Source: Bdellovibrionales bacterium (GTDB lineage Bacteria; Bdellovibrionota_G; JALEGL01; JAGRMV01). Taken from it: a stretch of DNA of 32,447 nt. The translations under genes and the position numbers were made by a program. This document shows positions 16,623 through 25,319 of this stretch, piece after piece. The notes under the pieces are model-generated. The model did no database searches. It worked only from the letters and a program-made list of their open reading frames with translations, and was not told where the DNA came from. The stretch covers positions 1-32,447 of the forward strand of contig JAGRAX010000011.1 of NCBI GenBank assembly GCA_020434365.1, written 5' to 3'. Position 1 is the stretch's first letter. Each line of letters opens with the position of its first letter.

Positions 16623-17171
16623 TTATCGGCCCCGAAACGGAACCCCGAGTTCGCCAAGCAATTCCTTGGCTTGTGTTTTATCTTTGGCAGTAGTTACAAA
16701 AGTTATATTCATCCCCAAGATCTTATCAACCTTATCGAAGTCAATTTCCGGGAAAATAATATGCTCTTTGATTCCTAAAGTGTAATTTCCATCTTTGTCA
16801 AAGGCCTTATTAGAAACCCCTTTAAAGTCTCTAACTCTAGGAAGCGCAACATTTACCAAACGGTCCATAAACTCATACATTTTGACATCCCGCAAAGTCA
16901 CCATACATCCAATGGGCATGCCTTGTCTGAGTTTAAAATTTGCTATCGCCTTTTTGGCCTTCGTTACCACAGGTCTTTGGCCTGTAATCGAAGCCATATC
17001 TTCAACCGCACTTTGAAGCACCTTTGCATCCGCAACAGCTTGCCCCAATCCCATATTCACAACCACTTTGGATACTTTTGGAATTGCATGTACATTTTTT
17101 ACACCCAATGTCTGTGACAGTTTGGGAACAATCTCTTTAAGATATTTCTCTTTTAAACGAGGTAGAGACAT
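16623..17171 (-). CDS. rplE: 50S ribosomal protein L5
   Basis: The 182-aa L5 binds 5S rRNA and contacts P-site tRNA. Characteristic parts are [37 protein letters not shown], and the C-terminal [22 protein letters not shown] lies five bases before ATG 17171. Size and order after rplX are normal; the following gene is rpsH rather than rpsN. Confidence 0.97.
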   Translation of the reverse strand: MSLPRLKEKYLKEIVPKLSQTLGVKNVHAIPKVSKVVVNMGLGQAVADAKVLQSAVEDMASITGQRPVVTKAKKAIANFKLRQGMPIGCMVTLRDVKMYEFMDRLVNVALPRVRDFKGVSNKAFDKDGNYTLGIKEHIIFPEIDFDKVDKILGMNITFVTTAKDKTQAKELLGELGVPFRGR

Positions 17172-17181
17172 CTCTTACTCC

Positions 17182-17538
17182 TTACTTCTTCGCCTTCGTC
17201 TTTTTAGACGTCTTTTTTGAAGCGACTTTTTCTTTTTCTTCGGTTTTCTTTACCGAAGCTTTTTTTGTTTTTGCAGCCTTTTCACCTGAGGAAATAAAAC
17301 GAACATTCGAAAGATGAATCGGAGCTTCGATTTCGCTAATCCCACCTTGAGGGTTTTCCTGTGTAGGTTTTTGATGCTTTTTAACTAAGTTCACTTTCTC
17401 AATGATAACAGAATCAAACTTAGGAATAATTTTTAGCACCTTACCGGTCTTTTTTGCAGCAGCTTCTCTCCCAGAGATAACTTGAACGGTATCACCAATT
17501 TTAATTTTTTTGTTTGCTCTAGATTGTCTTTTAGCCAT
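17182..17538 (-). CDS. rplX: 50S ribosomal protein L24 with a lysine-rich tail
   Basis: I take ATG 17538, which shares one base with the rplN stop (TGATG) and has GAGG upstream; a GTG one codon earlier is also in frame. Residues 10-80 are L24, with the KOW-type segment [15 protein letters not shown], and [17 protein letters not shown], an assembly-initiating protein at the tunnel exit. Residues 86-118 form a Lys/Ala/Ser/Thr tail. The tail makes the protein longer than the usual ~100-105 aa and resembles those of L17, L30 and S17. Confidence 0.95.
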   Translation of the reverse strand: MAKRQSRANKKIKIGDTVQVISGREAAAKKTGKVLKIIPKFDSVIIEKVNLVKKHQKPTQENPQGGISEIEAPIHLSNVRFISSGEKAAKTKKASVKKTEEKEKVASKKTSKKTKAKK

Positions 17539-17906
17539 CACAACACCTCAGGCGCCAAAGAAATAATTTTCATAAAGTTCTGACCTCTAAGTTCTCTGGC
17601 CACAGGACCAAAGATACGCGTTCCAATAGGCTCTTTGTTTGGTGTGATCAAAACAGCTGAATTGTCATCAAAACGAATATAGGAACCATCTTGCCGACGA
17701 ATTTCCTTTTTGGTTCTCACAACAACGGCTTTTTTAACATCACCTTTTTTGGCTTTTGCATTTGGAATCGCTTCTTTCACAGAAACAACAATTACATCTC
17801 CAATACTCGCGTATTTTCTTTTTGTGCCACCTAGGACTTTAATGCACTGAACTCTGCGCGCACCTGAATTATCCGCAACGTCCAAAATACTCTCTACCTG
17901 AATCAT
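17538..17906 (-). CDS. rplN: 50S ribosomal protein L14
   Basis: The 122-aa L14 is full length and highly conserved: [19 protein letters not shown] at the N-terminus, [20 protein letters not shown] in the middle, and [12 protein letters not shown] near the end. It forms intersubunit contacts and is the docking site of the silencing factor RsfS. The ATG overlaps the rpsQ stop in ATGA, so the two are probably translationally coupled. Confidence 0.98.
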   Translation of the reverse strand: MIQVESILDVADNSGARRVQCIKVLGGTKRKYASIGDVIVVSVKEAIPNAKAKKGDVKKAVVVRTKKEIRRQDGSYIRFDDNSAVLITPNKEPIGTRIFGPVARELRGQNFMKIISLAPEVL

Positions 17907-18280
17907 TTCTTTTTCCCTGCACTTTTCTTCTTGGTTTTTTTCGTCTTAGAAGCTTTTGCACTTGCATCGGCTTTTTTCTCTACTTTCGTATCAAAATCCA
18001 TTCGATCTGGGTGTAGCTTGTTCTCTCTCAAGGTCTCAATCAGAACCCATCTTTTGGTTTTGCTTAAGGGTCTGGACTGACGAATCCGAACCAAATCGCC
18101 TTCTTTTGTAGCATTGGATTCATCATGAGCAGTAAATTTGTTCTTACGAATCACAACTTTTTCAAACAAAGGATGAAGCACACGTCTTTGAGCTTCCACA
18201 ACAATGGTTTTATCCATTTTTGCGCTTTTCACTGTTCCAATAAGTTCCTTACGAATTCTAATCTTTGACACTGTTGACAT
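17903..18280 (-). CDS. rpsQ: 30S ribosomal protein S17 with a lysine-rich tail
   Basis: Residues 5-90 are S17, an OB-fold primary 16S rRNA binder: [58 protein letters not shown]. Bacterial S17 is usually 80-90 aa; residues 99-125 here add a Lys/Ala/Ser/Thr tail like those on L17, L24 and L30. AGGAG lies upstream of ATG 18280. Order rpmC-rpsQ-rplN is standard. Confidence 0.96.
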   Translation of the reverse strand: MSTVSKIRIRKELIGTVKSAKMDKTIVVEAQRRVLHPLFEKVVIRKNKFTAHDESNATKEGDLVRIRQSRPLSKTKRWVLIETLRENKLHPDRMDFDTKVEKKADASAKASKTKKTKKKSAGKKK

Positions 18281-18290
18281 GTATATACTC

Positions 18291-18509
18291 CTACAAGGCC
18301 TTTTGTTTCTCTTTCAAAAGAGTTTTCAACTGCGCAATCACTTTGCGCGCCTTTTTAATCTGAGCAGTGTTTTCCAACTGACCACTTTTATTCTTAAAAG
18401 AAAGTTGAGAAAGCTCTGTTTGGTAATCTTCAATGGTATTAAGAATTTCTTCCACCGCCATGGACCTAAAACTTTCGAGCATTTCTTTTCTGTATGTAAA
18501 CTCTTTCAT
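18291..18509 (-). CDS. rpmC: 50S ribosomal protein L29
   Basis: The 72-aa product is an all-helical L29, recognised from its place between rplP and rpsQ, the length, and the pattern LNTIEDYQTELSQLSFKNK-SGQLENTAQIKKARKVIAQLKTLL. L29 lies by the tunnel exit next to L23 and helps dock signal recognition particle and trigger factor. It starts 2 nt after the rplP stop. Confidence 0.94.
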   Translation of the reverse strand: MKEFTYRKEMLESFRSMAVEEILNTIEDYQTELSQLSFKNKSGQLENTAQIKKARKVIAQLKTLLKEKQKAL

Positions 18510-18511
18510 AT

Positions 18512-18925
18512 CTAGCTCTCTTCTCTCTGGACGAACTTCGTACCTAAGGGCAGTTTGTGAGCAGCCAAGCGAAATGCTTCTCTGGCAACCTCAGGAGACA
18601 CACCCTCCATTTCATAAATAACTCGACCAGGCTTCACCACAGCCACCCAATGATCCAAACCACCCTTACCTTTACCCATCCGGGTTTCTGCAGGTTTTTT
18701 GGTCACAGGCTTATCTGGGAAAATCCTTGTCCAGACTTTACCTCCACGCTTAATATGACGAGTCATAGAAATACGCGCAGCTTCAATCTGCCTCGCCGTA
18801 ATCCGACCACACTCCATAACTTTCAAGCCATAATCTCCAAAAGCCAAGGTTGAACCTCTGTACGAGGTTCCACGCATACGACCTTTTTGCTGCTTTCGAT
18901 ATTTAACTTTTGCTGGTTGTAACAT
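18512..18925 (-). CDS. rplP: 50S ribosomal protein L16
   Basis: The 137-aa L16 has the expected N-terminus [19 protein letters not shown] and the signature [20 protein letters not shown]. It helps place A-site tRNA near the peptidyl transferase centre. Full length; standard order after rpsC. Confidence 0.98.
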   Translation of the reverse strand: MLQPAKVKYRKQQKGRMRGTSYRGSTLAFGDYGLKVMECGRITARQIEAARISMTRHIKRGGKVWTRIFPDKPVTKKPAETRMGKGKGGLDHWVAVVKPGRVIYEMEGVSPEVAREAFRLAAHKLPLGTKFVQREES

Positions 18926-18931
18926 AATCTA

Positions 18932-19606
18932 CTACCCCACCGCTACCTGATTGGAAGCCAATGCTTTCTTACGATCTAGTTTGGTTTGAACCAACCCACG
19001 ATTGATCCATACTTTGATCCCGATAATTCCATAGGTCGTGCTCGCTCCGGTTGTACCGTAATCAATATCTGCACGAAGGGTATGCAAAGGAACACTTCCT
19101 TCATGATACCATTCTGCTCGAGCGATATCCGCACCACCCAAACGACCTGAAACCTTCACCTTAATACCTTTTGCGCCCAGCTTAATTGAAGATTGAACAG
19201 CTCTTTTGATAACTCTACGAAAGGCGACACGTCTCTCCAACTGCAGAGCGATGTTTTCAGCAACAAGTTGCGCATCCAGCTCGGCTTTCCTCACTTCTTT
19301 GATATTAAGAGAAACTTCTCGCCCCGTCATTCTCTCAACCTGAGCTTTGAGCTGATCAATTCCAGCACCGCGTTTTCCAATTACGATACCTGGACGAGCC
19401 GTAAAAATATCAATCGTACATTTACTTGCTGCACGCGCAATTTCTATTTTTGAGACACCCGCATGATAAAGTTTTTTCTTAATCACTTTTTTGATGTTGA
19501 TATCTTCGTGCAAAAGCTGCGTATAGTTCTTCTCAGCATACCATCGAGAAGCCCAAGGACGAATGACGCCTACTCTAAAACCAATTGGATTTACCTTTTG
19601 ACCCAC
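18932..19606 (-). CDS. rpsC: 30S ribosomal protein S3
   Basis: The 224-aa S3 starts at GTG 19606 (AGGAG four bases upstream) with [19 protein letters not shown]. The KH domain motif [13 protein letters not shown] and the C-terminal [28 protein letters not shown] are intact. It lines the mRNA entry pore of the 30S and carries its helicase-related Arg/Lys residues. Length is near the usual 210-230 aa. Confidence 0.98.
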   Translation of the reverse strand: MGQKVNPIGFRVGVIRPWASRWYAEKNYTQLLHEDINIKKVIKKKLYHAGVSKIEIARAASKCTIDIFTARPGIVIGKRGAGIDQLKAQVERMTGREVSLNIKEVRKAELDAQLVAENIALQLERRVAFRRVIKRAVQSSIKLGAKGIKVKVSGRLGGADIARAEWYHEGSVPLHTLRADIDYGTTGASTTYGIIGIKVWINRGLVQTKLDRKKALASNQVAVG

Positions 19607-19615
19607 TTCTCTCTC

Positions 19616-19948
19616 CTATCGCTCGTCTACAACCACGGTAATATGGCTGGTTCTTTTATTGATTCGGGTTGCTCTACCTTGAGCACGAGGGGTAAAACGC
19701 TTCAGCGTAGGACCTTCATCGACCGTAATCGTTTTTACATACAAATTATCTACATCCACCGTACCCGTACTTGAAGCATTTGCGATTGCACTGTTAAGTG
19801 TCGACAAAACCAACTTCGCACCTTTTTTCGGAGTCACTTTAAGCATCGTAATTGCCTGAGAAACGTTCTTTCCCCGAATCATATCTATAACAAGTCGCGC
19901 TTTTCTAGCGGGTACACGTGAATATCTCAAAATTGCTTTTGAAGCCAT
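19616..19948 (-). CDS. rplV: 50S ribosomal protein L22
   Basis: I choose ATG 19948 (MASKAILRYSRVPARKARLV), two bases downstream of the rpsS stop and preceded by AGGTAAGTAAG; upstream in-frame codons lie inside rpsS. The 110-aa L22 includes the beta-hairpin region that reaches into the exit tunnel (VDEGPTLKRFTPRAQGRATR). Size is typical. Standard order. Confidence 0.97.
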   Translation of the reverse strand: MASKAILRYSRVPARKARLVIDMIRGKNVSQAITMLKVTPKKGAKLVLSTLNSAIANASSTGTVDVDNLYVKTITVDEGPTLKRFTPRAQGRATRINKRTSHITVVVDER

Positions 19949-19949
19949 C

Positions 19950-20225
19950 TTACTTACCTGACTTTCTGTCACCAGAATGCAAATGGAAGGTTCGAGTCAA
20001 TGCGAACTCACCCAATTTATGCCCCACCATATTTTCAGTAATAAAAATAGGTAAGAATTTTTTCCCATTGTGAATTGCAAAAGTATGTCCAACAAACTCC
20101 GGAACGATTGTGGATCTCCTCGACCATGTCTTGATCACTTGTTTTTTTCCACCGGTATCAATGCTTTCAATTTTTTTAAGCAAGTAACCATCTACAAAAG
20201 GCCCTTTTTTCGTACTTCTAGACAT
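19950..20225 (-). CDS. rpsS: 30S ribosomal protein S19
   Basis: The 91-aa S19 begins [19 protein letters not shown] and contains [18 protein letters not shown] and [13 protein letters not shown], all as expected. It sits in the 30S head with S13. Its ATG shares one base with the rplB stop (TAATG), indicating coupling. Confidence 0.98.
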   Translation of the reverse strand: MSRSTKKGPFVDGYLLKKIESIDTGGKKQVIKTWSRRSTIVPEFVGHTFAIHNGKKFLPIFITENMVGHKLGEFALTRTFHLHSGDRKSGK

Positions 20226-21052
20226 TATTTCTTCTTCCTTTCGACGATAAAGCGACTTGTTCTTTTATTACGTCGAGTTTTATATCCCTTTGTTGGAATA
20301 CCCCAAGGAGTCACAGGATGTCGTCCTCCCTTGGTTTTTCCCTCACCACCACCATGTGGGTGATCCACAGGGTTCATGACCGTACCACGAACGCGAGGAT
20401 TTTTCCCCAGCCAACGAGAACGGCCTGCTTTACCAATTTTAATATTTTCATGCGTGGGGTTAGAGAGCTGACCTATTGTCGCATAACACTCTTCTCGCAC
20501 TTTGCGAATTTCCCCTGAAGGCATACGCAAAAGTGCATAACTGGAATCCCTACTGATAAGCTGAGCAGAAGACCCCGCAGAGCGCACCATTTGACCACCC
20601 GCGCCAATCTTTAACTCAATATTGTGAACCAAAGTACCAGGAGGAACATTTTTCAAAGGCATTGCATTTCCAGGACGAATCTCTGCCGACTCCCCCGACT
20701 GCAACACTGTTCCAACCGTTAAGCCTAAAGGCGCCAAAATATAGCGCTTTTCACCATCCACATAACTAAGCAAAGCAATTCGTGCAGAACGATTTGGATC
20801 GTACTCAACTGAAGATACTTTTGCAGGAATGTTTTCCTTATCACGACGAACAAAGTCGATTTCTCGATATCGCTTCTTATGACCGCCACCGATCCAACGA
20901 GAAGTCACTCGACCTTTGTTGTTTCGCCCCCCGGTTCTCTTTTTGCTCTTTGTCAGAGGACGATAAGGCTTATCCGTTGTCAATTCCTCAAAAGTCGAAG
21001 TCGTATAAAAACGGCGACTTGGAGTAATGGGTTTATATCTTTTTACAGCCAT
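20225..21052 (-). CDS. rplB: 50S ribosomal protein L2
   Basis: The 275-aa L2 is full length. RNA-binding parts include the [21 protein letters not shown] segment region (about residues 40-60) and the C-terminal [20 protein letters not shown] with the conserved His linked to peptidyl transferase. The ATG immediately follows the rplW stop with no gap. Order rplW-rplB-rpsS is standard. Confidence 0.98.
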   Translation of the reverse strand: MAVKRYKPITPSRRFYTTSTFEELTTDKPYRPLTKSKKRTGGRNNKGRVTSRWIGGGHKKRYREIDFVRRDKENIPAKVSSVEYDPNRSARIALLSYVDGEKRYILAPLGLTVGTVLQSGESAEIRPGNAMPLKNVPPGTLVHNIELKIGAGGQMVRSAGSSAQLISRDSSYALLRMPSGEIRKVREECYATIGQLSNPTHENIKIGKAGRSRWLGKNPRVRGTVMNPVDHPHGGGEGKTKGGRHPVTPWGIPTKGYKTRRNKRTSRFIVERKKK

Positions 21053-21346
21053 TTACACACCCTCAAAAACATCAATTTTGTCGCCCACCTTGAGACGAAC
21101 ATAAGCTTTTTTATAGTCACTACGTTTTCCAACATAACGACCCACCGTTTTCACCTTACCGCGCACAATCGCTGTTCGAACATCCTCGACAGAAACGCCA
21201 AAGGCTTTCTCTACTGCGTACTTAATCACAGGCTTCTTTGCAGTTTGATCCACTTCAAAGACCACCTGATTTGAAGTCTCTTTAAGCATGTTAGATTTTT
21301 CAGTCACCATTGGGCGCTTAAGCACTTTAAATGGGTCAATTTTCAT
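21053..21346 (-). CDS. rplW: 50S ribosomal protein L23
   Basis: The 97-aa L23 begins with LKRPMVTEKSNML and contains VEKAFGVSVEDVRT, both typical. It is at the exit tunnel and is the docking site for trigger factor and SRP. The ATG overlaps the rplD stop in ATGA. Confidence 0.97.
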   Translation of the reverse strand: MKIDPFKVLKRPMVTEKSNMLKETSNQVVFEVDQTAKKPVIKYAVEKAFGVSVEDVRTAIVRGKVKTVGRYVGKRSDYKKAYVRLKVGDKIDVFEGV

Positions 21347-21960
21347 GATCCAAACCTTTCCTCTACAGCTTTCACTGCAGCTTCAGAAATCAATACATGC
21401 TGAGCTTTCAACAGCTGCAACACACTCACGGACTTCACATCACTATAAACGACATTTTTTAAATTTCTTACACTACGATAAAGACCATCATTGGCCTGAT
21501 CAATAACGAGAACAGGTTTTTGATTGAGCTCACCGATAAAAGTCTTACCTAGCTTTGTTTTCGGCACATCAACCTCAAACGAGGGAAAAACCTCTAAACT
21601 TTCATTCTTTCCGTGTTGACTTAGAGCGCTAATCAAGGCCTTTGCACGACTTTTTTTGTTGAGCTTGTAACCATGGTTTCTTGGAGAAGGTCCAAAAACC
21701 GTACCCCCACCCACATGGTTGGGAGCTCTCGTAGAACCTTGACGAGCATTACCCGAGCCTTTTTGCTTGTAAGGCTTGCGACCGCCACCCGAAACTTCTC
21801 CACGTTCCTTTGTCTTTGCTGTTCCCTGACGTTTAGAAGCCAGCTGAGCCACAACAGACTCATACAACACAGCTTCATTAGGTGAAAAAGCAAATACCTG
21901 ATCTGAAACCTGAGCTTCTCCCTGAAGCTTTCCATCTTTTTGTCGAATCTTAACTTTCAT
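21343..21960 (-). CDS. rplD: 50S ribosomal protein L4
   Basis: The 205-aa protein is L4, not L3: the loop GTAKTKERGEVSGGGRKPYK-QKGSGNARQG-STRAPNHVGGGTVFGPSPRNHGYKLNKK is diagnostic and reaches the peptide tunnel wall. Length matches L4. Start ATG 21960 lies two bases after the rpsJ stop, with GGGAG inside the last rpsJ codons. In nearly all bacteria rplC (L3) lies between rpsJ and rplD; it is not here. In E. coli L4 represses the S10 operon, but no matching leader is evident because fusA runs straight into rpsJ. Confidence 0.97.
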   Translation of the reverse strand: MKVKIRQKDGKLQGEAQVSDQVFAFSPNEAVLYESVVAQLASKRQGTAKTKERGEVSGGGRKPYKQKGSGNARQGSTRAPNHVGGGTVFGPSPRNHGYKLNKKSRAKALISALSQHGKNESLEVFPSFEVDVPKTKLGKTFIGELNQKPVLVIDQANDGLYRSVRNLKNVVYSDVKSVSVLQLLKAQHVLISEAAVKAVEERFGS

Positions 21961-21962
21961 AA

Positions 21963-22286
21963 CTACTCCCGATAACTCTTAATCTCGACGTCGACACCAG
22001 CTGAGAGATCTAATTTCATAAGAGAATCAATTGTTTGCTGCGGAGGTTCCAAAATATCAATCAAACGTTTATGAGTTCGAACTTCAAAATGCTCTCTGGA
22101 CTTTTTATCGACATGAGGAGAGCGAAGAACACAATAACGATTAATTTTCGTCGGCAAAGGAATCGGCCCAGCAATACGCGCACCGGTTCTTCTCGCAGTT
22201 TCTACAATTTCAGATGTGGACTGATCCAACAACTGATAATCATAGGCTTTCAATTGAATTCTAATTTTTTCTTCTTTAGCAGCCAC
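21963..22286 (-). CDS. rpsJ: 30S ribosomal protein S10 (NusE)
   Basis: The 107-aa S10 shows [40 protein letters not shown], and [12 protein letters not shown], all conserved. It is part of the 30S head and, as NusE, binds NusB and NusG in antitermination. The start is GTG 22286, placed directly after the fusA stop (TAAGTG), with AAGG upstream. There is no room for tuf or an S10 leader between fusA and rpsJ. Confidence 0.97.
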   Translation of the reverse strand: MAAKEEKIRIQLKAYDYQLLDQSTSEIVETARRTGARIAGPIPLPTKINRYCVLRSPHVDKKSREHFEVRTHKRLIDILEPPQQTIDSLMKLDLSAGVDVEIKSYRE

Positions 22287-24365
22287 TTAACTTACCTTCG
22301 CTTTCGAAATAATTTCTTCACTTACCTGAGCTGGAACAGGCTCATAGTGAGCAAATTCCATTGTGTAACTTGCCCGACCCTGGGTTGCAGAGCGCAGATC
22401 TGTAGAATATCCAAACATTTCCGCCAGCGGAGTCTGAGCATTGATAACCTGAACACCCGCACGAGCTTCCATACCCATAATTCTTGCCCGACGAGAATTG
22501 AGATCCCCAATCACGTTAGACATATAATCTTCCGGTACCACCACTTCAGTTTTCATTATAGGTTCCAAAATGATAGGCTTGGCTTTTTTACTGGCTTCTT
22601 TCATACACATAGATCCAGCAATTTTAAAGGCCATTTCAGATGAATCAACCTCGTGAAATGAACCATCTACCAAGCGAACTTTGACATCCACTACTGGATA
22701 GCCTGCCAAAACACCATTTTCAAGAGCACCCACAACACCACTCTCAATGGGTTTAAAATATTCTTTTGGAATGGCTCCACCCTTAATGGCACTTTCAAAC
22801 TCAAAGCCTGCACCTTTTTCATTGGGCTCAACTTCAAAAACAACATGGCCATATTGACCTCGACCACCGGACTGACGAACAAATTTCGTATCCTGTCGAA
22901 CAGGTGCAGTAATGGTCTCACGATATGCAACTTGAGGCTTACCTACATTGGCTTCAACCTTAAATTCTCTCATCAGACGATCAACGATAATATCCAAATG
23001 GAGCTCACCCATACCGGAAAGCAAGGTCTGCCCTGTTTCCTCTTCGGTTTTAATTCGGAGAGACGGATCTTCCTGACCTAGTTTATAAAGAGCGTCTCCC
23101 ATTTTTTCCTGGTCACTCTTGGTCTTTGGTTCAATTGCAATCTGAATAACAGGCTCAGGAAAATTGATGGTTTCTAAAATTACAGGATGATTAGGATCAC
23201 ACAAGGTGTCCCCTGTGGAGATATTTTTCAATCCAACAGCCGCAACAATTTCACCTGCAGAGGTCTCGGTAAGCTCTTCCCGCTTGTTTGCATGCATCAA
23301 CAAAAGACGACCCAAACGATCTTTTTTCCCTTGCGTCGCATTCTGAATGGTGGCTCCACTTTCGATCTTCCCCGAATACACTCTCAAGAACGTCAAGTGA
23401 CCAACATAAGGGTCGGTCATAATTTTAAACGCCAATGCAGAGAAAGGCTCATTCACATCCGTTTTTCTCGTGATTTTTTCTTCTTCGTTATCTACTGAAA
23501 CACCCACGATGGAATCGACATCTCTTGGTGAGGGCAAATACGCGATCACAGCATCCAAAAGCTGCTGAACTCCTTTATTTTTAAAAGCAGAACCACAGAG
23601 AACGGGTGTAATTTTTTCGGTCAAAGTTGCAGCTCGAATTGCCTTCACAAGCTCGGCTTCAGAAACCTCTTCCCCACCCAAGTACTTTTCCATCAAAGCG
23701 TCATCGGTTTCACACACAGATTCCAAAAGCTTCTCTCTCCAAGTTTCTGCATCAGCTTTAAACTCTTCTGGGACATCTATCGTGTTGAACTTTGCACCCA
23801 AGGTATCATTATCAAATTGATACGCTTTCATCTTAAGCAAATCCACAACACCCATGTGCTGGTCTTCAGTACCCATAGGAATCTGCAAAGGCACAGGATT
23901 GGCACTAAGCCTTTTCACCATATCATCAACACATTTAAAAAAGTTTGCACCGGTACGGTCCATCTTATTTACAAACGCAATACGAGGAACATGATATTTA
24001 TTTGCCTGTCTCCATACCGTTTCCGACTGAGGCTCCACACCTGCAACCCCATCAAACACACCTACCGCGCCATCAAGAACACGCAAAGAACGCTCCACCT
24101 CAACAGTAAAATCCACGTGGCCCGGAGTGTCGATGATATTGATTCTATGGTCAGCCCAAAAGCAAGTTGTAGCCGCAGAAGTAATCGTGATCCCTCTCTC
24201 CTGCTCCTGCTCCATCCAATCCATAGTCGCCGAACCTTCGTGAACCTCACCAATTTTATGAGATTTCCCAGTATAATAGAGCACGCGTTCCGTGGTTGTG
24301 GTTTTTCCTGCATCAATATGGGCGATAATGCCAATATTTCTTACTTTTTCTAATGAAACCTTCAT
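22287..24365 (-). CDS. fusA: Translation elongation factor G
   Basis: The protein is 692 aa from ATG 24365; a TTG at 24377 extends the frame by four codons but lies in the ribosome-binding region. GTPase motifs are intact: [12 protein letters not shown] (G1), RGITITSA (switch I/G2), DTPGH (G3) and NKMD (G4). Domains II-V follow, including [11 protein letters not shown], and GRGQYGHV. It drives tRNA-mRNA translocation and, with RRF, ribosome recycling. Length is normal. It sits in str-operon order rpsL-rpsG-fusA and then joins the S10 cluster with no gap, tuf being absent. Confidence 0.98.
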   Translation of the reverse strand: MKVSLEKVRNIGIIAHIDAGKTTTTERVLYYTGKSHKIGEVHEGSATMDWMEQEQERGITITSAATTCFWADHRINIIDTPGHVDFTVEVERSLRVLDGAVGVFDGVAGVEPQSETVWRQANKYHVPRIAFVNKMDRTGANFFKCVDDMVKRLSANPVPLQIPMGTEDQHMGVVDLLKMKAYQFDNDTLGAKFNTIDVPEEFKADAETWREKLLESVCETDDALMEKYLGGEEVSEAELVKAIRAATLTEKITPVLCGSAFKNKGVQQLLDAVIAYLPSPRDVDSIVGVSVDNEEEKITRKTDVNEPFSALAFKIMTDPYVGHLTFLRVYSGKIESGATIQNATQGKKDRLGRLLLMHANKREELTETSAGEIVAAVGLKNISTGDTLCDPNHPVILETINFPEPVIQIAIEPKTKSDQEKMGDALYKLGQEDPSLRIKTEEETGQTLLSGMGELHLDIIVDRLMREFKVEANVGKPQVAYRETITAPVRQDTKFVRQSGGRGQYGHVVFEVEPNEKGAGFEFESAIKGGAIPKEYFKPIESGVVGALENGVLAGYPVVDVKVRLVDGSFHEVDSSEMAFKIAGSMCMKEASKKAKPIILEPIMKTEVVVPEDYMSNVIGDLNSRRARIMGMEARAGVQVINAQTPLAEMFGYSTDLRSATQGRASYTMEFAHYEPVPAQVSEEIISKAKVS

Positions 24366-24377
24366 GTATAACCCCAA

Positions 24378-24848
24378 TTACCAACGGAAATGAGCAAAAG
24401 CTTTGTTGGCTTCCGCCATTTTGTGAACATCTTCTCTCTTTTTGATCGCAGAGCCTCGCTTGTTATAAGCATCAATGAGTTCACTGGACAATCTCTCCAC
24501 CATGGACCGACCAGGACGGGAAACGGCGGCCGAAATGATCCAACGAATTCCTAGCGCCTCGCTTCTCGCTGGACGAACTTCCACAGGAACCTGATAGTTA
24601 GCCCCACCCACACGCCTACTTTTGGTTTCAACCACGGGACGTGCATTTTCAACAGCTCCCTTGGCAATTTTTAAGGGATCGTCCTTCACTTTTTCTGCAA
24701 TCTCATCCATGGTTTTATAAAAAATTCTCTGAGCGACAGACTTTTTTCCATCCTTCATCAAACTATTAATAAAACGTCCCGCAACTCGATCATCAAACTT
24801 AGGATCTGGAGAAATGGGTTTTTTTTCTATAACTTTTCTTCTAGGCAT
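24378..24848 (-). CDS. rpsG: 30S ribosomal protein S7
   Basis: The 156-aa S7 has MPRRKVIEKKPISPDPKF at the start and the helical core with GRFINSLMKDGKKSVAQRI and NARPVVETKSRRVGGANYQV. It initiates assembly of the 30S head and lies near the E site. In E. coli S7 represses the str operon. A 13-nt gap separates it from rpsL; the next gene is fusA. Confidence 0.98.
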   Translation of the reverse strand: MPRRKVIEKKPISPDPKFDDRVAGRFINSLMKDGKKSVAQRIFYKTMDEIAEKVKDDPLKIAKGAVENARPVVETKSRRVGGANYQVPVEVRPARSEALGIRWIISAAVSRPGRSMVERLSSELIDAYNKRGSAIKKREDVHKMAEANKAFAHFRW

Positions 24849-24861
24849 TTTCTATCGTCCC

Positions 24862-25236
24862 TTACGATTTGGCTCGTTTGCTTCCGTACTTCGATCTACC
24901 ACGTTTGCGATCCTGAACACCGGCGGTATCCAAGGTACCTCTAACAATATGGTACCGAACACCAGGCAAATCCTTAACCCGTCCTCCGCGAACCAAAACC
25001 ACGGAGTGTTCTTGTAAATTATGTCCCTCTCCACCGATATAAGCAGTGGTATCAAAACCATTGGTGAGTCTTACCCGAGCAACTTTACGCAACGCTGAGT
25101 TAGGTTTTTTGGGGGTTACAGTATAAACCCTTGTACATACTCCTCTTTTTTGAGGACATTTTTCCAAAGCGGGTGCTTGGTTCTTCTTTTTTTGTTTGAC
25201 CCGACTTTTTCTTACTAATTGATTAATCGTTGGCAT
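24862..25236 (-). CDS. rpsL: 30S ribosomal protein S12
   Basis: The 124-aa S12 is a decoding-centre protein. The loops [16 protein letters not shown] and [13 protein letters not shown] carry the lysines that are altered in streptomycin-resistant mutants; both are wild type here, predicting sensitivity. GAGG is placed well before ATG 25236. It is the first gene after the promoter at 25271-25299 and so heads the long ribosomal run. Confidence 0.98.
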   Translation of the reverse strand: MPTINQLVRKSRVKQKKKNQAPALEKCPQKRGVCTRVYTVTPKKPNSALRKVARVRLTNGFDTTAYIGGEGHNLQEHSVVLVRGGRVKDLPGVRYHIVRGTLDTAGVQDRKRGRSKYGSKRAKS

Positions 25237-25270
25237 ATCTTCCTCGTTACTCTCCCATTAGAGCTGGGGG

Positions 25271-25299
25271 ACTTTAAAAATTCAGAGCAGAAATGTCAA
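25271..25299 (-). promoter_or_regulatory. Sigma70-type promoter of the str/ribosomal protein run
   Basis: On the minus strand a perfect TTGACA -35 (25299-25294) is followed after exactly 17 nt by TAAAGT (25276-25271), a four-of-six match to TATAAT. It lies between rpoC and rpsL, about 35 nt upstream of the rpsL start, and is the best promoter-like sequence I found in the window. The 82-nt gap has no clear terminator, so rpoBC transcripts may also read into rpsL. Confidence 0.65.
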
Positions 25300-25319
25300 G
25301 AGAATTCTAAAATTCCCTA

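Noticed and set aside
8010-18280. Lysine-rich tails as products of frameshifts into low-complexity sequence
   Set aside because: Each tail is in frame with a complete core, ends at a stop overlapping or near the next gene, and all tails share the same amino-acid style, so random frameshift products are unlikely.
22035-22643. 202-codon open frame on the plus strand across rpsJ and fusA
   Set aside because: It is antisense to two highly conserved genes, has no family resemblance and is Phe/Arg/Ser/His-rich as expected from reading strongly biased codons backwards.
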